64,000 nt of DNA from Ornithinibacillus massiliensis (GCF_018310345.1 NZ_JAGXBY010000001.1:682001-746000), one strand, 5' to 3'. Shown: positions 10,009 to 19,590, counted from the first letter of the stretch. A program made the numbers and translations. The notes: generated by a model from the letters alone, not told the origin.

Positions 10009-10410
10009 ATGAAATTAAAAATTGCACGTGATGTACCGAAAGAGAAGATGGATCAATTTTTTAGTACAACAGATCAATTGAATAAAGATAGTCTATTAAA
10101 AGAAGGTTATGTAGTAGAGTTTGCTGGTAAGATTAAGGCATGCTTTGAACTAGCCTCTGTAGAGGACGGTGTGTTTTGGTTGAAGCAGCTGTATATTGCC
10201 CAAGAAGAAGCGCAAAAACTGCCAGTCCTATTAGAAACCATTATTGTTTTAGCAAAATCAAAGGAAGCGAAGAAGGTATATGTATTTAGTCACCAACCGG
10301 TTGTGGATATATTGCTTGGTTCCTTACAATTCTATCCTCAAAAAGAGGCATTGAATGTAGAGCCTATGAAGAATAAGCAGGGGAACTGGTGGGCTTATGA
10401 AGTTTCTTGA
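10009..10410 (+). CDS. ywlB: YwlB-like GNAT-family acetyltransferase
   Basis: 133 residues, small GNAT-like fold: conserved KLKIARDVP start, central GKIKACFELA strand, WLKQLYI strand and a C-terminal VFSHQPVVDILLGSLQFYP segment. Donor presumably acetyl-CoA; acceptor unknown. In B. subtilis ywlB has the same position between spoIIR and ywlC. An inverted pair TGATAGAAAT (9904-9913) / ATTTCTATCA (9983-9992) lies in its leader just before the ribosome binding site. It ends in a terminator embedded in a DnaA-box cluster. Confidence 0.8.
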   Translation: MKLKIARDVPKEKMDQFFSTTDQLNKDSLLKEGYVVEFAGKIKACFELASVEDGVFWLKQLYIAQEEAQKLPVLLETIIVLAKSKEAKKVYVFSHQPVVDILLGSLQFYPQKEALNVEPMKNKQGNWWAYEVS

Positions 10411-10457
10411 AACATGATCTTAGTAGTAGCGTATCTTTACTAGAAAGAATTTTCAAT

Positions 10458-10625
10458 TTATACACATAATCCACATGCACCTGTGTACAAGTTGTGAAAA
10501 AACTGTCGATAAATAGAAAAACGGTGGATTGTATGTGGATAATACATGGATAAAGCGTTTAAATAAACGTTAGCTTTAAAAACCTGTGGATAATCTGCGG
10601 GTTTTTCTTCATTTTTTGTGGATAA
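10458..10625. promoter_or_regulatory. DnaA-box cluster between ywlB and ywlC
   Basis: Exact matches to TTATNCACA: TTATACACA at 10458-10466 (plus) and TGTGGATAA at 10534-10542, 10585-10593 and 10617-10625 (minus orientation). One-mismatch copies are TAATCCACA at 10467 and TGTCGATAA at 10504. The spacer therefore holds four exact boxes within 168 bp. From memory, B. subtilis DnaA binds a cluster in this same ywlB-ywlC spacer. Confidence 0.85.
10578..10606 (+). terminator. ywlB terminator containing a DnaA box
   Basis: AAAAACCTG pairs with the right arm ending GCGGGTTTTT (G-U allowed) and a T5CTTC tail. The DnaA box at 10585-10593 forms part of the stem and loop. Confidence 0.7.
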
Positions 10626-10688
10626 CATAATGCTTTGCGAAACCTTCCTTGTTTAGATAAAATGGGGGAAGGAAAAGAGGTAGTTTTC

Positions 10689-11726
10689 ATGATAGATACA
10701 AAACGTTGGAATCTAGTGAACGGAAATAACAAAGAAGAAATGATAAAAGAAGCAGCAAAATTACTAAAAGCAGGAAGTACAGTTGCTTTTCCAACCGAGA
10801 CGGTTTATGGATTGGGAGCAGATGCCACGAATGAAAAGGCAGTAGCGAACATATTCCAAGCGAAAGGTCGTCCACAGGATAATCCACTAATTGCACATGT
10901 TGCCACGAAAGAGCAGCTACTTCTGTTAGTGAAGGATGTACCAGAATATGTGAATAGACTAATTGATAATTTCTCGCCAGGTCCAATTACGTATGTGTTA
11001 CCTAGTAACGGCACTTGTGCAGATAATGTTACGGCCGGCTTAGAAACAGTGGGCGTAAGGATTCCAAGTCATCCAGTGGCAATTGCTCTATTAAAAGAAT
11101 GCAATATCCCAATTGCTGCACCTAGTGCTAATATTTCTGGGAAGCCAAGCCCCACAGCAGCTGACCACGTATGGGAAGACCTATATGGGAAAATTGCTGG
11201 TGTTGTTGATGGTGGTCCGACTGGTGTTGGTGTAGAATCGACGGTTATCGATTGTACACAAGATATTCCCATCATTCTTCGTCCAGGTGGAATTTCTAAG
11301 GAAGAATTAGAAGAAGTTGTGGATAAGGTGTTAGTAGACCCTGCCATGTTGAATAAGGAAGAGGGACATGTACCGAAAGCCCCTGGAATGAAATATCAAC
11401 ATTATGCACCAGAAGTACCTTTGTGGTTAATAGAAGGTGGAAGCGAGCGAGTGCAGCGGGTATATGACGAGCTAATAGAAGAAGGAAAACGAGTTGGCAT
11501 CTTAGCAAGTAGTGTAACGTTGGAACCTTTGCATGTAGATCAGAAAATCTCACTTGGTGAAACGCTAGAGGATGTCGCAGCGAATCTATATGATGGTTTG
11601 AGGAAGTTTAGACAAGAGGATGTGGACATTATTTTGTGTGATACATATCCTGAATATGGTATAGGACAAGCGATTATGAATCGATTGCGTAAAGCAGCTA
11701 GTCGTTATATCAGTAGTGAAGAGTGA
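10689..11726 (+). CDS. tsaC: Threonylcarbamoyl-AMP synthase (Sua5/YwlC type)
   Basis: 345 residues from ATG 10689. Makes threonylcarbamoyl-AMP from threonine, bicarbonate and ATP for the t6A modification at position 37 of ANN-decoding tRNAs. YrdC domain at about 15-200 with AFPTETVYGLGADA and KGRPQDNPL, the SANISGKPSPT motif, linker PGMKYQHYAP, and the C-terminal Sua5 domain ending YGIGQAIMNRLRKAAS. Both domains present, so this is the long form. An in-frame start at 10635 is upstream of a G-rich stretch and less likely. It follows the DnaA-box cluster. B. subtilis name ywlC. Confidence 0.95.
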   Translation: MIDTKRWNLVNGNNKEEMIKEAAKLLKAGSTVAFPTETVYGLGADATNEKAVANIFQAKGRPQDNPLIAHVATKEQLLLLVKDVPEYVNRLIDNFSPGPITYVLPSNGTCADNVTAGLETVGVRIPSHPVAIALLKECNIPIAAPSANISGKPSPTAADHVWEDLYGKIAGVVDGGPTGVGVESTVIDCTQDIPIILRPGGISKEELEEVVDKVLVDPAMLNKEEGHVPKAPGMKYQHYAPEVPLWLIEGGSERVQRVYDELIEEGKRVGILASSVTLEPLHVDQKISLGETLEDVAANLYDGLRKFRQEDVDIILCDTYPEYGIGQAIMNRLRKAASRYISSEE

Positions 11727-11750
11727 CCATTTGTATGGTTGCTCTTTTTT
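11721..11750 (+). terminator. tsaC terminator
   Basis: GAGTGACCAT overlapping the TGA stop pairs with ATGGTTGCTC around TTGT, then T6. Confidence 0.92.
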
Positions 11751-11850
11751 GGTCGTTTTACATATAACAAATCAATGGAAAGCTAGGATTATCTAGTATC
11801 AGTAATTGCTATAACAGGTTTTAAATTCTTCCACCCTTACGCGGTGAATC

Positions 11851-11902
11851 ATATTCCCCTTTGTAAAAGCATATAGTGTAAAAGCATGTCCAAGGGGGAT
11901 AT
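11851..11902 (+). promoter_or_regulatory. mntP leader hairpin that buries the ribosome binding site
   Basis: ATATTCCCCTT at 11851-11861 pairs with AAGGGGGATAT at 11892-11902: eleven consecutive pairs with one G-U, taking in the whole AAGGGGG Shine-Dalgarno. The loop carries a 10-nt direct repeat GTAAAAGCAT at 11863-11872 and 11878-11887. A short CACC/GGTG hairpin lies just upstream. I do not see the conserved yybP-ykoY manganese riboswitch motifs. Confidence 0.6.
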
Positions 11903-11905
11903 TTC

Positions 11906-12442
11906 ATGGGTGAACTATTATCAATATTCATTATGTCTTTAGCAATTGGAATGGATGCCTTTTCTGTAAGCCTTGGCTTGGGAATGCAGAAGATTCGACT
12001 GAAGCGGATTGCCTTAATTGGCATTGTGATTGGATTATTTCATATGATCATGCCTTCTTTAGGTATCATAGCTGGTACGTTGATTTCTACCAAAACTGGT
12101 GGATGGACTACATTAGCAGGTGGTCTTTTATTATTTGGAATTGGAGCCCATATGTTATTCTCCGCCTTTAACCATGAGGTAAACAAAGTGATTCAAACAA
12201 CTGGAATTGGATTAATCATCTTTGCACTAAGTGTTAGTATGGATAGTTTTTCTGTTGGACTAGGCCTAGGATTATCAGGGGCAAAAACGGTACTTATTAT
12301 TTTATCCTTTGGTGCTGCAAGTATGGTCCTTACCTGGGCCGGAATGTTGATTGGAAGAAAAGTGCACGGGTTTTTGGGAGTGTATAGTGAAATAGTAGGA
12401 GGGAGCATCCTTTGTGGGTTCGGTCTCTTCATTATTTTTTAA
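11906..12442 (+). CDS. mntP: Manganese efflux pump MntP
   Basis: 178 residues, six predicted membrane helices in two homologous halves, each with an acidic motif: AIGMDAFSVSLGLG (near 13-26) and SVSMDSFSVGLGLG (near 110-123). Those conserved aspartates are the family's metal-translocation residues. Exports excess Mn(II) across the cytoplasmic membrane. Same position as B. subtilis ywlD. Translation is probably controlled by the SD-sequestering hairpin directly upstream. A bidirectional terminator separates it from the convergent small gene. Confidence 0.93.
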   Translation: MGELLSIFIMSLAIGMDAFSVSLGLGMQKIRLKRIALIGIVIGLFHMIMPSLGIIAGTLISTKTGGWTTLAGGLLLFGIGAHMLFSAFNHEVNKVIQTTGIGLIIFALSVSMDSFSVGLGLGLSGAKTVLIILSFGAASMVLTWAGMLIGRKVHGFLGVYSEIVGGSILCGFGLFIIF

Positions 12443-12451
12443 TCAACCATA

Positions 12452-12490
12452 ATTGCCCCCAAGTTAGTAACTTAAGGGGCAATCATTTTT
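12452..12490. terminator. Bidirectional terminator between mntP and the ykvS-like gene
   Basis: ATTGCCCC pairs with GGGGCAAT, extended by AAGTT/AACTT, with T-runs on both outer sides, fitting convergent genes. Confidence 0.85.
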
Positions 12491-12501
12491 ATTAGCTAAC
12501 T

Positions 12502-12696
12502 TTACGAAATAATACTATATCTACCATGCCTCACAACAGTGTTAGGCATTTCATAACCTAAAACCTTTGCGGCATCCTTTGATAATTCTACTAAAACGCT
12601 ATTTTCTCTTACTTGAAATACTTTTCCCTCATACTGCCCGTTTCTTCGATCGAAAAGTACTGTATCCCCTACGCTTGCAGTTTCAGCTTTCTTCAT
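12502..12696 (-). CDS. DUF2187 (YkvS-like) KOW-type small protein
   Basis: 64 residues from ATG 12696, preceded on the minus strand by GGGAGGGG. The sequence ASVGDTVLFDRRNGQYEGKV then NSVLVELS looks like a small SH3/KOW-like barrel, the pattern of DUF2187/YkvS proteins of Bacillaceae. Function unknown; possibly nucleic-acid associated. It is the only minus-strand gene among the first 43 kb and is not part of the syntenic B. subtilis block. Confidence 0.75.
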   Translation of the reverse strand: MKKAETASVGDTVLFDRRNGQYEGKVFQVRENSVLVELSKDAAKVLGYEMPNTVVRHGRYSIIS

Positions 12697-13041
12697 AAAT
12701 AAAACCCCTCCCAAAGGATAATACCTAAATGAGACTACTCTATATTGTATAAAGAAATAACAAAGGTTATGTGGTGATAATTGGTATTTAGTTTATGTTC
12801 ATTACTAAATTAGTTACTTAGGTATTAAGTTTATTATGTTAATAGTAATACTTATGGATTATAATTTCCACAAATTTTTATCATTTTTTGACAATTTACT
12901 GATTTGTAACTAGGTAAAAAGTACTACAATTCATATGTTCGTAATTCTAAATATTCATTTGTTGTTTTTCTGTCAACTCACTTTATTCTATGGTATATTT
13001 TAGTTAGAAATATGATTTTGCCTGGAATTGGAGGATTCTTC
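12697..13041. other. Divergent spacer, no gene seen
   Basis: About 345 A-T rich bases between the ykvS-like gene and ywlE. A consensus TTGACA occurs at 12888 but without a good -10 at 17 nt; CTGTCA (12971) with TATATT 18 nt further on is a weaker candidate for ywlE. No repeats noted. Confidence 0.35.
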
Positions 13042-13647
13042 ATGAAGATTTTATTTGTCTGTACAGGTAATACTTGTCGCAGCCCAATGGCAGAAGCTTT
13101 ATTAAAAGAGAAAATGCCAAATATAGAAGTGAAATCTGCCGGGATTTTTGCTGCGAAGAATCAACGTGCCTCTCATCATACCATAAAGGTACTCGAGGAG
13201 AAGGGAATTATATTAGATCACCAGTCACAACCTGTGGAAGAAAAACTTCTTCATTGGGCGGATGTCGTTTTAACGATGACAACCGGACATAAGCAGTCAT
13301 TAATGATGCAATTTCCCAATTTTCAGGACAAGTATTATACCTTGAAGGAATTCGTATCTGATTCCGATAAAAAAGTATGGGAAGAACTAAAATCGCTATA
13401 TGCCGATTATGAACTAAAGCGTTCCCAATTCATTCAACAATATCAGCACAAGCTAAAAAATGACCAACTAGAGGAAAAGCTTGAAGAATACTTACACCCA
13501 GAGATAGAAAAAATTAATCAGTTGGAGAGTAGTCTAATTAATTATGATATTTCCGATCCATTCGGAGGCGATATAAGCACCTATCAGAAAACATTAGACG
13601 AATTAGAGGATTATATTATGTTATTAATTAAAAAATATAAAAAGTAA
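13042..13647 (+). CDS. ywlE: Protein-arginine phosphatase YwlE with an inserted segment
   Basis: 201 residues from ATG 13042 after GGAGG. Low-molecular-weight phosphatase fold with P-loop CTGNTCRS (7-14); T11, the residue known to favour phosphoarginine, is kept, and the catalytic aspartate is D172 in DPFGG. It would reverse McsB arginine phosphorylation and so counter ClpCP degradation tagging. B. subtilis YwlE is 150 residues; here about 55 extra residues (roughly 108-168, rich in E, K, Q and L and helix-like) sit between LKEFV and ISDPFGG, in the loop just before the general acid. The frame is continuous, so the insertion is genuine coding sequence. Confidence 0.88.
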   Translation: MKILFVCTGNTCRSPMAEALLKEKMPNIEVKSAGIFAAKNQRASHHTIKVLEEKGIILDHQSQPVEEKLLHWADVVLTMTTGHKQSLMMQFPNFQDKYYTLKEFVSDSDKKVWEELKSLYADYELKRSQFIQQYQHKLKNDQLEEKLEEYLHPEIEKINQLESSLINYDISDPFGGDISTYQKTLDELEDYIMLLIKKYKK

Positions 13648-13667
13648 AAATGCTGGGGGATAACAAG

Positions 13668-14960
13668 ATGAACAAAAAATATCGCTTTGGGCTACGGTTA
13701 AAGCTGGTATTGTTTACAACAATTCTAGCGATGATTACCTACTCCACTAGTGCCTTTTTCCTTTATTTTCTCTATGATTATGTAACAGAGTTTTGGCAAG
13801 TATCGATGGAAGTGTATACGATTCTCATTCTTTCTCTAGGGATAATTTGGTCAGGAATATTGGCCTATTTTGCAGCTCGATTGATTACGAAGCCTTTGAA
13901 TCGTCTGGCAGAAGTAGCGTCCGAGGTTGCAAATGGGAATCTTAATCAGGAAGTGGAGATTCCATCTTCTGATGATGAAATTCGCGCGTTAAGTACTTCT
14001 TTTGCCGCGATGGTAACAAATCTAAAAGAAATTGTGCATAATATAGATGTTCATTTCAACAATACCAATCAATCGGTTGTTCAATTGCGGGAAGCTTCTA
14101 GTTTAGTATCCCAGCATTCTGAACAAATTAGTGCATCTGTAGAAGATATTTCGAAAGGAGCAGAGAACTCCTCAGAGGCTATTCAACAAACAGTTGAAGC
14201 AGTGGAAGAAGCAACAGCCTTAGCAGAAAAGGTTCAGGAAAAAGCTGGCCAATCTAAAGAAAAATCCAATACGATGCTGGAAACATTAAATAACAGTAAA
14301 AAGGTTGTTAATCAATTAGTAGATGGCATTCAAAAGCTTGCGAAGGACCAGGAGCTATCGTTAAAGGATGTAGACCACCTAAAAGAAAATGCCCTTCAGG
14401 TCGAGTCGATTATTACAATGGTTGGAGAAATTGCAGAACAAACGAATTTACTTGCCCTTAATGCATCCATCGAAGCGGCAAGAGCGGGCGAGCATGGGAA
14501 GGGCTTTGCGGTAGTAGCAGAAGAAATCCGCAAGCTTGCTGACCAAAGCGCACAAGCAGTTCAACGTATTTCTGAATTGATTGAAGCGATTCAAGATGAT
14601 GTAAGTAGAGTAGTGAAGAAGATTAATGAAAATGTACAGCTAGCAATGAAAGAAGCGGACAGCGGTGTAACGACGAATGCTGCTATTGAGCAAATGTCTG
14701 GTTCTGTTGAAGAAGTAGCAGGTGAAATTGAAGTAATCTTAAAAATTGTTAACCAGCAATTAGCGTCTATTCAAGCGACAGCATCTCAATCTCAAGAGGT
14801 GGCGGCTATTGCTGAAGAAACCTCAGCCGGTGCTGAAGAAGTGAATGCATCGATTCATGAACAAGCAGCATCCATAGGCAAGGTAGATAACTTAGTACAT
14901 GATTTAGAACAACAGGCTAATGGATTAAACAAGCAAATTCAAAAGTTTAACGTAAACTAA
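13668..14960 (+). CDS. Methyl-accepting chemotaxis protein without extracellular sensor domain
   Basis: 430 residues from ATG 13668 (GGGGGA upstream). Two membrane helices at about 11-36 and 48-70 are separated by only about a dozen residues, so there is no outside ligand-binding domain. A HAMP region follows ([20 protein letters not shown], 73 on), then the coiled-coil signalling domain with the hairpin tip [20 protein letters not shown] that contacts CheA/CheW. It probably senses membrane state, cytoplasmic cues or another protein. It starts 20 bases after ywlE and precedes rpiB, splitting a gene pair adjacent in B. subtilis. Confidence 0.9.
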   Translation: MNKKYRFGLRLKLVLFTTILAMITYSTSAFFLYFLYDYVTEFWQVSMEVYTILILSLGIIWSGILAYFAARLITKPLNRLAEVASEVANGNLNQEVEIPSSDDEIRALSTSFAAMVTNLKEIVHNIDVHFNNTNQSVVQLREASSLVSQHSEQISASVEDISKGAENSSEAIQQTVEAVEEATALAEKVQEKAGQSKEKSNTMLETLNNSKKVVNQLVDGIQKLAKDQELSLKDVDHLKENALQVESIITMVGEIAEQTNLLALNASIEAARAGEHGKGFAVVAEEIRKLADQSAQAVQRISELIEAIQDDVSRVVKKINENVQLAMKEADSGVTTNAAIEQMSGSVEEVAGEIEVILKIVNQQLASIQATASQSQEVAAIAEETSAGAEEVNASIHEQAASIGKVDNLVHDLEQQANGLNKQIQKFNVN

Positions 14961-14986
14961 TCACAGCTAGAAAAGGAGCTAATAAA

Positions 14987-15433
14987 ATGAAGGTAATTAT
15001 CTCAGGTGACCATGCCGGAATGACAATTCGTAATGAAGTAAAAAGCTTACTTGAAGAGATGGGTATTGAATATGAGGATACAGGCTGTTCTTGTGAAACC
15101 TCTGTAGATTATCCAGACTATGCTTTACCAGCAGCAGAGCGTGTTGCGAATGGAGAGTTTGACCGTGGGATTTTAGTATGTGGAACAGGTATTGGCATGT
15201 CAATTGCTGCAAATAAGGTGAAGGGAATTCGTTGTGCATTACTTTCCGATGTTTATAGCGCTAAGCTAACCCGTATGCATAATGATTCGAATATGATTGC
15301 TTTAGGGGAGCGTGTACTCGGACCAGGTCTTGCGAGAGAAATCGCAAAAGCCTGGTTAGAAACAGACTTTGAAGGTGGACGCCACGAGAACCGTCTTAAC
15401 AAGCTTAAAGAATATGAGGATAAAAATCTTTAA
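14987..15433 (+). CDS. rpiB: Ribose-5-phosphate isomerase B
   Basis: 148 residues; ATG after AAGGAGC. Interconverts ribose-5-phosphate and ribulose-5-phosphate in the pentose phosphate pathway. GDHAG near the start binds phosphate; CGTGIGMSIAANK (about 65-77) contains the catalytic region; the family cysteine is C65. Corresponds to ywlF of B. subtilis, with ywlG and glyA following in the same direction. It works in the same pathway as tal at the start of the window. Confidence 0.95.
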   Translation: MKVIISGDHAGMTIRNEVKSLLEEMGIEYEDTGCSCETSVDYPDYALPAAERVANGEFDRGILVCGTGIGMSIAANKVKGIRCALLSDVYSAKLTRMHNDSNMIALGERVLGPGLAREIAKAWLETDFEGGRHENRLNKLKEYEDKNL

Positions 15434-15487
15434 GAGTTGGAGGCGAAGTGAAGAGCTTCGTCTGCTTCGTTTAGGCTAGGTGAGCAT

Positions 15488-16039
15488 ATGAATAACAAAA
15501 TTCAAGCAGATTTAGGGGAGATTTTGCACGAGCTTCAACAGGTAGATTACTTGAAAAAGGATAGCATTCTCGTTGTTGGTTGTTCTACTAGTGAGGTTGC
15601 GGGAGAAACTATTGGTACCGCTGGTAGTGAGGAGATCGCTGCTTCAATATTTTCCACGTTGAATAAACTAAAGAGGATAAAAGGTGTGCAGCTAGCATTT
15701 CAGTGCTGTGAGCATCTCAATCGTGCCATTGTTGTCGAACAGGAAACAGCTGACCAGTACCAATTAGAAGAAGTCTCTGTCGTTCCGGTTCCAAAAGCAG
15801 GAGGCTCGATGGCTGCTTATGCATATAAAAATATGGAACATCCGGTAGTTGTAGAACATATTCAAGCGCATGCGGGAATCGACATAGGGGAAACATTAAT
15901 TGGTATGCATATGAAACATGTAGCTGTCCCAGTACGATTAAAACAACGCTATATTGGGAAAGCAAGAGTGACCATGGCAAAAACGCGTCCAAAGTTAATA
16001 GGTGGTATGCGAGCAGTATATGACGTAAGAGGATCGTAA
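15488..16039 (+). CDS. ywlG: YwlG, TIGR01440/UPF0340 family protein
   Basis: 183 residues from ATG 15488 after AGGTGAG. Recognised by VVGCSTSEVAGETIGTAGS, FQCCEHLNRAIVVE and the GGSMAAYAYKNMEHPV segment of the UPF0340 family. Biochemical role not established. Its constant pairing with rpiB and glyA in Bacillales suggests a link to C1/sugar phosphate metabolism, but that is inference. Confidence 0.9.
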   Translation: MNNKIQADLGEILHELQQVDYLKKDSILVVGCSTSEVAGETIGTAGSEEIAASIFSTLNKLKRIKGVQLAFQCCEHLNRAIVVEQETADQYQLEEVSVVPVPKAGGSMAAYAYKNMEHPVVVEHIQAHAGIDIGETLIGMHMKHVAVPVRLKQRYIGKARVTMAKTRPKLIGGMRAVYDVRGS

Positions 16040-16081
16040 TACATGTACTTAGATACAGACAAAACAGGGAGGATTTTACCA

Positions 16082-17317
16082 ATGGAACATTTAAAGCAAA
16101 CAGATATTGAATTATTTGAAGCAATGGAAGCAGAGAAAAAGCGTCAACAAACGAAAATCGAGCTAATTGCATCGGAAAACTTTGTATCTGAAGCAGTTAT
16201 GGAGGCAATGGGTTCTGTTTTGACCAATAAATATGCGGAAGGCTATCCGGACAAACGTTATTATGGTGGATGTGAGCATGTTGATGTAGTGGAAAATCTT
16301 GCTCGTGATCGTGCAAAAGAACTATTTGGTGCAGACCATGCTAATGTACAACCACATTCAGGTGCACAAGCGAATATGGCTGTTTATTTTTCCGTTCTAG
16401 ATCCTGGCGATACAGTTCTTGGTATGAATCTTAACCATGGTGGACACCTAACACATGGTAGCCCTGTAAACTTCAGTGGTACATTGTATAATTTTGTTGA
16501 TTATGGTGTTGATCAAGACACAGAACAGCTTAATTATGATGTAGTACTGGAAAAAGCAAAAGAAGTAAAGCCAAAATTAATTGTAGCTGGTGCTAGTGCA
16601 TATTCTCGCACTATCGATTTCGCGAAGTTCCGTGAAATAGCTGATGAAGTAGGCGCATATTTAATGGTAGACATGGCACATATTGCAGGTCTTGTCGCAG
16701 CAGGATTACACCCAAATCCAGTACCGTTTGCTGATTTTGTTACGACAACGACACATAAGACATTACGTGGACCACGTGGTGGTATGATCCTTTGTAAAGA
16801 AGAATTTGCAAAGAAAATCGATAAAGCGGTCTTCCCTGGAATGCAGGGAGGTCCATTAATGCACATCATCGCGGCAAAAGCTACGGCATTCAAGGAAGCT
16901 CTATCCGATGACTTTAAAGTATATTGCCAGCAAATCATCGCCAATGCAAAGGCACTTGGCGAAGCATTAGTTGAAGAAGGAATTCGTGTCGTTTCAGGTG
17001 GCACGGATAATCATTTATTGTTACTAGATGTAACACCACTTGGTATTACTGGCAAAGTTGCAGAACATGTTTTAGATGAAAGTGGAATCACCGTAAACAA
17101 AAACACGATTCCTTTTGATACAGAAAGCCCATTTGTTACAAGTGGTATTCGTATTGGAACACCAGCAGTAACGACCCGTGGCTTTAAAGAAGCAGAAATG
17201 CGTGAAATTGCTGCCATTATTTCCATGACATTAAAAAATCACGAAGACGTAGCAGTGTTAAAAGAAGCTGCAGATCGTGTACTAGCGTTAACAGAAAAAT
17301 CACCGTTATATGTATAG
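16082..17317 (+). CDS. glyA: Serine hydroxymethyltransferase
   Basis: 411 residues from ATG 16082, eight to nine bases after GGGAGG; an in-frame ATG at 16043 has no ribosome binding site. PLP-dependent conversion of serine and tetrahydrofolate to glycine and methylene-tetrahydrofolate. PLP lysine K226 in [16 protein letters not shown] near 31 and [13 protein letters not shown] near 51 are the usual substrate motifs. Ends the ywl operon with a hairpin terminator and is followed by a 21-bp repeat array. Confidence 0.97.
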   Translation: MEHLKQTDIELFEAMEAEKKRQQTKIELIASENFVSEAVMEAMGSVLTNKYAEGYPDKRYYGGCEHVDVVENLARDRAKELFGADHANVQPHSGAQANMAVYFSVLDPGDTVLGMNLNHGGHLTHGSPVNFSGTLYNFVDYGVDQDTEQLNYDVVLEKAKEVKPKLIVAGASAYSRTIDFAKFREIADEVGAYLMVDMAHIAGLVAAGLHPNPVPFADFVTTTTHKTLRGPRGGMILCKEEFAKKIDKAVFPGMQGGPLMHIIAAKATAFKEALSDDFKVYCQQIIANAKALGEALVEEGIRVVSGGTDNHLLLLDVTPLGITGKVAEHVLDESGITVNKNTIPFDTESPFVTSGIRIGTPAVTTRGFKEAEMREIAAIISMTLKNHEDVAVLKEAADRVLALTEKSPLYV

Positions 17318-17323
17318 AGTGTG

Positions 17324-17354
17324 GAGGGGATACCTTTAGGTGTCCTCTTTTTTT
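17324..17354 (+). terminator. glyA terminator
   Basis: GAGGGGATACC pairs with GGTGTCCTC (small bulges), loop TTTA, followed by T7. Confidence 0.9.
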
Positions 17355-17371
17355 GGTGGGAAATTGTAGCT

Positions 17372-17602
17372 GGTTGTATGTTGAGTGAGGTCGGTCGCAA
17401 GATTGGGTGGGTGTGGTGAAGTGTAGGGCACAAGTAAGGATGAACCGGTCGCATGTGGTGAAGTAAAGGTCACAAGCAGGGATGAATTGGTCGCATGTGC
17501 TGCAATAAAGGTTACAAGCACTGAAATAAAGGTCACAAGCAAAAGCGAACTGGTCACATGTACTGAACTAAAGATCCCAAGCAAAAGAAAATCATTCGCA
17601 TG
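17372..17602 (+). repeat. 21-bp-period repeat array A
   Basis: Degenerate units with core GGTCRCAWG start at 17372, 17393, 17426, 17447, 17468, 17489, 17510, 17531, 17552, 17573 and 17594: eight steps of exactly 21 bp and one of 33. Cores alternate CATG and CAAG types, giving a 42-bp sub-order. The 12-nt spacers are looser (often TGAANTAAA). It is the reverse-complement orientation of arrays D to F. No gene is credible in the array. Confidence 0.85.
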
Positions 17603-17668
17603 TGCTCTACGTAACCATAATCAAACCCAAATCTCCATGACATCTTATTAACAATTTCAACCTTAACC

Positions 17669-17697
17669 TTGAATAACTAGTTATTTTTCAGTACAAT
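17669..17697 (+). promoter_or_regulatory. SigA-type promoter for upp-mnaA
   Basis: TTGAAT at 17669-17674, 17-nt spacer, TACAAT at 17692-17697; upp starts 39 bases later. Confidence 0.65.
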
Positions 17698-17714
17698 TTT
17701 AAAGATGTAATTAA

Positions 17715-18365
<651 letters not shown>

Positions 18366-18389
18366 TAACTTTATGTTGGAGTGATATTG

Positions 18390-19505
18390 ATGCCAAAACG
18401 TCTTAAAGTAATGACGATTTTTGGGACAAGGCCAGAAGCGATTAAAATGGCTCCGCTTGTTCTAGAGTTGAAAAAGCGTTCAGATGAGTTTGAGCCTATT
18501 GTTACGGTAACAGCTCAGCATAGAGAAATGCTGGATCAAGTGTTAGATATTTTTAACATTACGCCAGACTATGATTTAAACATTATGAAGAAGGGTCAGA
18601 CACTTGCTCAGATTACAACTCGTGCACTAGAAGGCTTAGATGAAGTAATGAAAAAAACAAAGCCTGATATGGTGCTAGTTCATGGTGATACAAGTACGAC
18701 TTTTGCAGCATCACTTGCCGCTTTATATAATCAGATTGCAGTTGGTCATGTGGAAGCAGGACTTCGTACGTGGAATAAATATTCTCCATATCCTGAAGAG
18801 ATGAATCGCCAGTTAACAGGGGTAATGGCTGATTTGCATTTTGCTCCGACAGAAAAGTCAAAGCAAAATCTATTAAATGAAAATAAACCAGCAGAACGTA
18901 TCGTTGTAACAGGGAATACAGCAATAGACGCGTTAAAAACAACAGTAGATGAAGCGTATCATAATTCCATTCTTGATGATTTAGACGGGAAGCGATTAGT
19001 ATTAATGACTGCTCACCGTAGAGAGAATCAAGGAACTAATATGCAGCAAATGTTCCGCGCAATTAAGCGTTTAGTAGAAAAACACCAAGATATTCAAGTA
19101 GTGTATCCGGTTCATTTAAATCCAGTCGTTCGCCAAACAGCTCATGATATTTTAGGAAATGATGACCGCATTCAATTAATTGAACCATTAGACGTAGTGG
19201 ATTTCCATAACTTTGCTGCTCGAGCACATTTAATTCTGACAGACTCAGGTGGTGTTCAAGAGGAAGCACCTTCCTTAGGTGTTCCAGTGCTAGTATTACG
19301 TGACACGACAGAACGCCCAGAAGGTATCGAGGCTGGCACGTTAAAGCTTGCTGGAACTGATGAAGAGACAATCTTCCAGTTAGCAGATGAACTACTGTCT
19401 GACCAGGAAGCACATAATAAAATGGCTAAAGCCTCTAATCCGTATGGAGATGGGGAAGCATCCCGCCGGATAGCAGATGCAATAGTCGACTATTTTAATC
19501 AATAA
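18390..19505 (+). CDS. mnaA: UDP-N-acetylglucosamine 2-epimerase (non-hydrolysing)
   Basis: 371 residues from ATG 18390 (GGAG upstream). Interconverts UDP-GlcNAc and UDP-ManNAc, giving precursor for the teichoic acid linkage unit. Motifs: FGTRPEAIKMAPLV at the start, GHVEAGLRT near 94, TAHRRENQG near 210 and LTDSGGVQEEAP near 285 for nucleotide-sugar binding. Placed directly after upp as in many Bacillaceae; hairpin terminator follows. Confidence 0.95.
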   Translation: MPKRLKVMTIFGTRPEAIKMAPLVLELKKRSDEFEPIVTVTAQHREMLDQVLDIFNITPDYDLNIMKKGQTLAQITTRALEGLDEVMKKTKPDMVLVHGDTSTTFAASLAALYNQIAVGHVEAGLRTWNKYSPYPEEMNRQLTGVMADLHFAPTEKSKQNLLNENKPAERIVVTGNTAIDALKTTVDEAYHNSILDDLDGKRLVLMTAHRRENQGTNMQQMFRAIKRLVEKHQDIQVVYPVHLNPVVRQTAHDILGNDDRIQLIEPLDVVDFHNFAARAHLILTDSGGVQEEAPSLGVPVLVLRDTTERPEGIEAGTLKLAGTDEETIFQLADELLSDQEAHNKMAKASNPYGDGEASRRIADAIVDYFNQ

Positions 19506-19513
19506 TCCAATTC

Positions 19514-19542
19514 AGAGACCCATTTGAAGGTCTCTTTTTTTT
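19514..19542 (+). terminator. mnaA terminator
   Basis: AGAGACC and GGTCTCT form a 7-bp stem with an 8-nt loop followed by a run of T. Confidence 0.88.
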
Positions 19543-19590
19543 GTATCAAACCTCTTATTTCTACAAATGCTAAGCATAAGGAGGGATTAC

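Noticed and set aside
11770..11905. Manganese (yybP-ykoY) riboswitch before mntP
   Set aside because: The conserved aptamer motifs of that class are not present; only an SD-sequestering hairpin is seen.
17336..17584. Minus-strand 82-codon frame across array A and the glyA terminator
   Set aside because: It reads through a terminator and repeats; low-complexity product.
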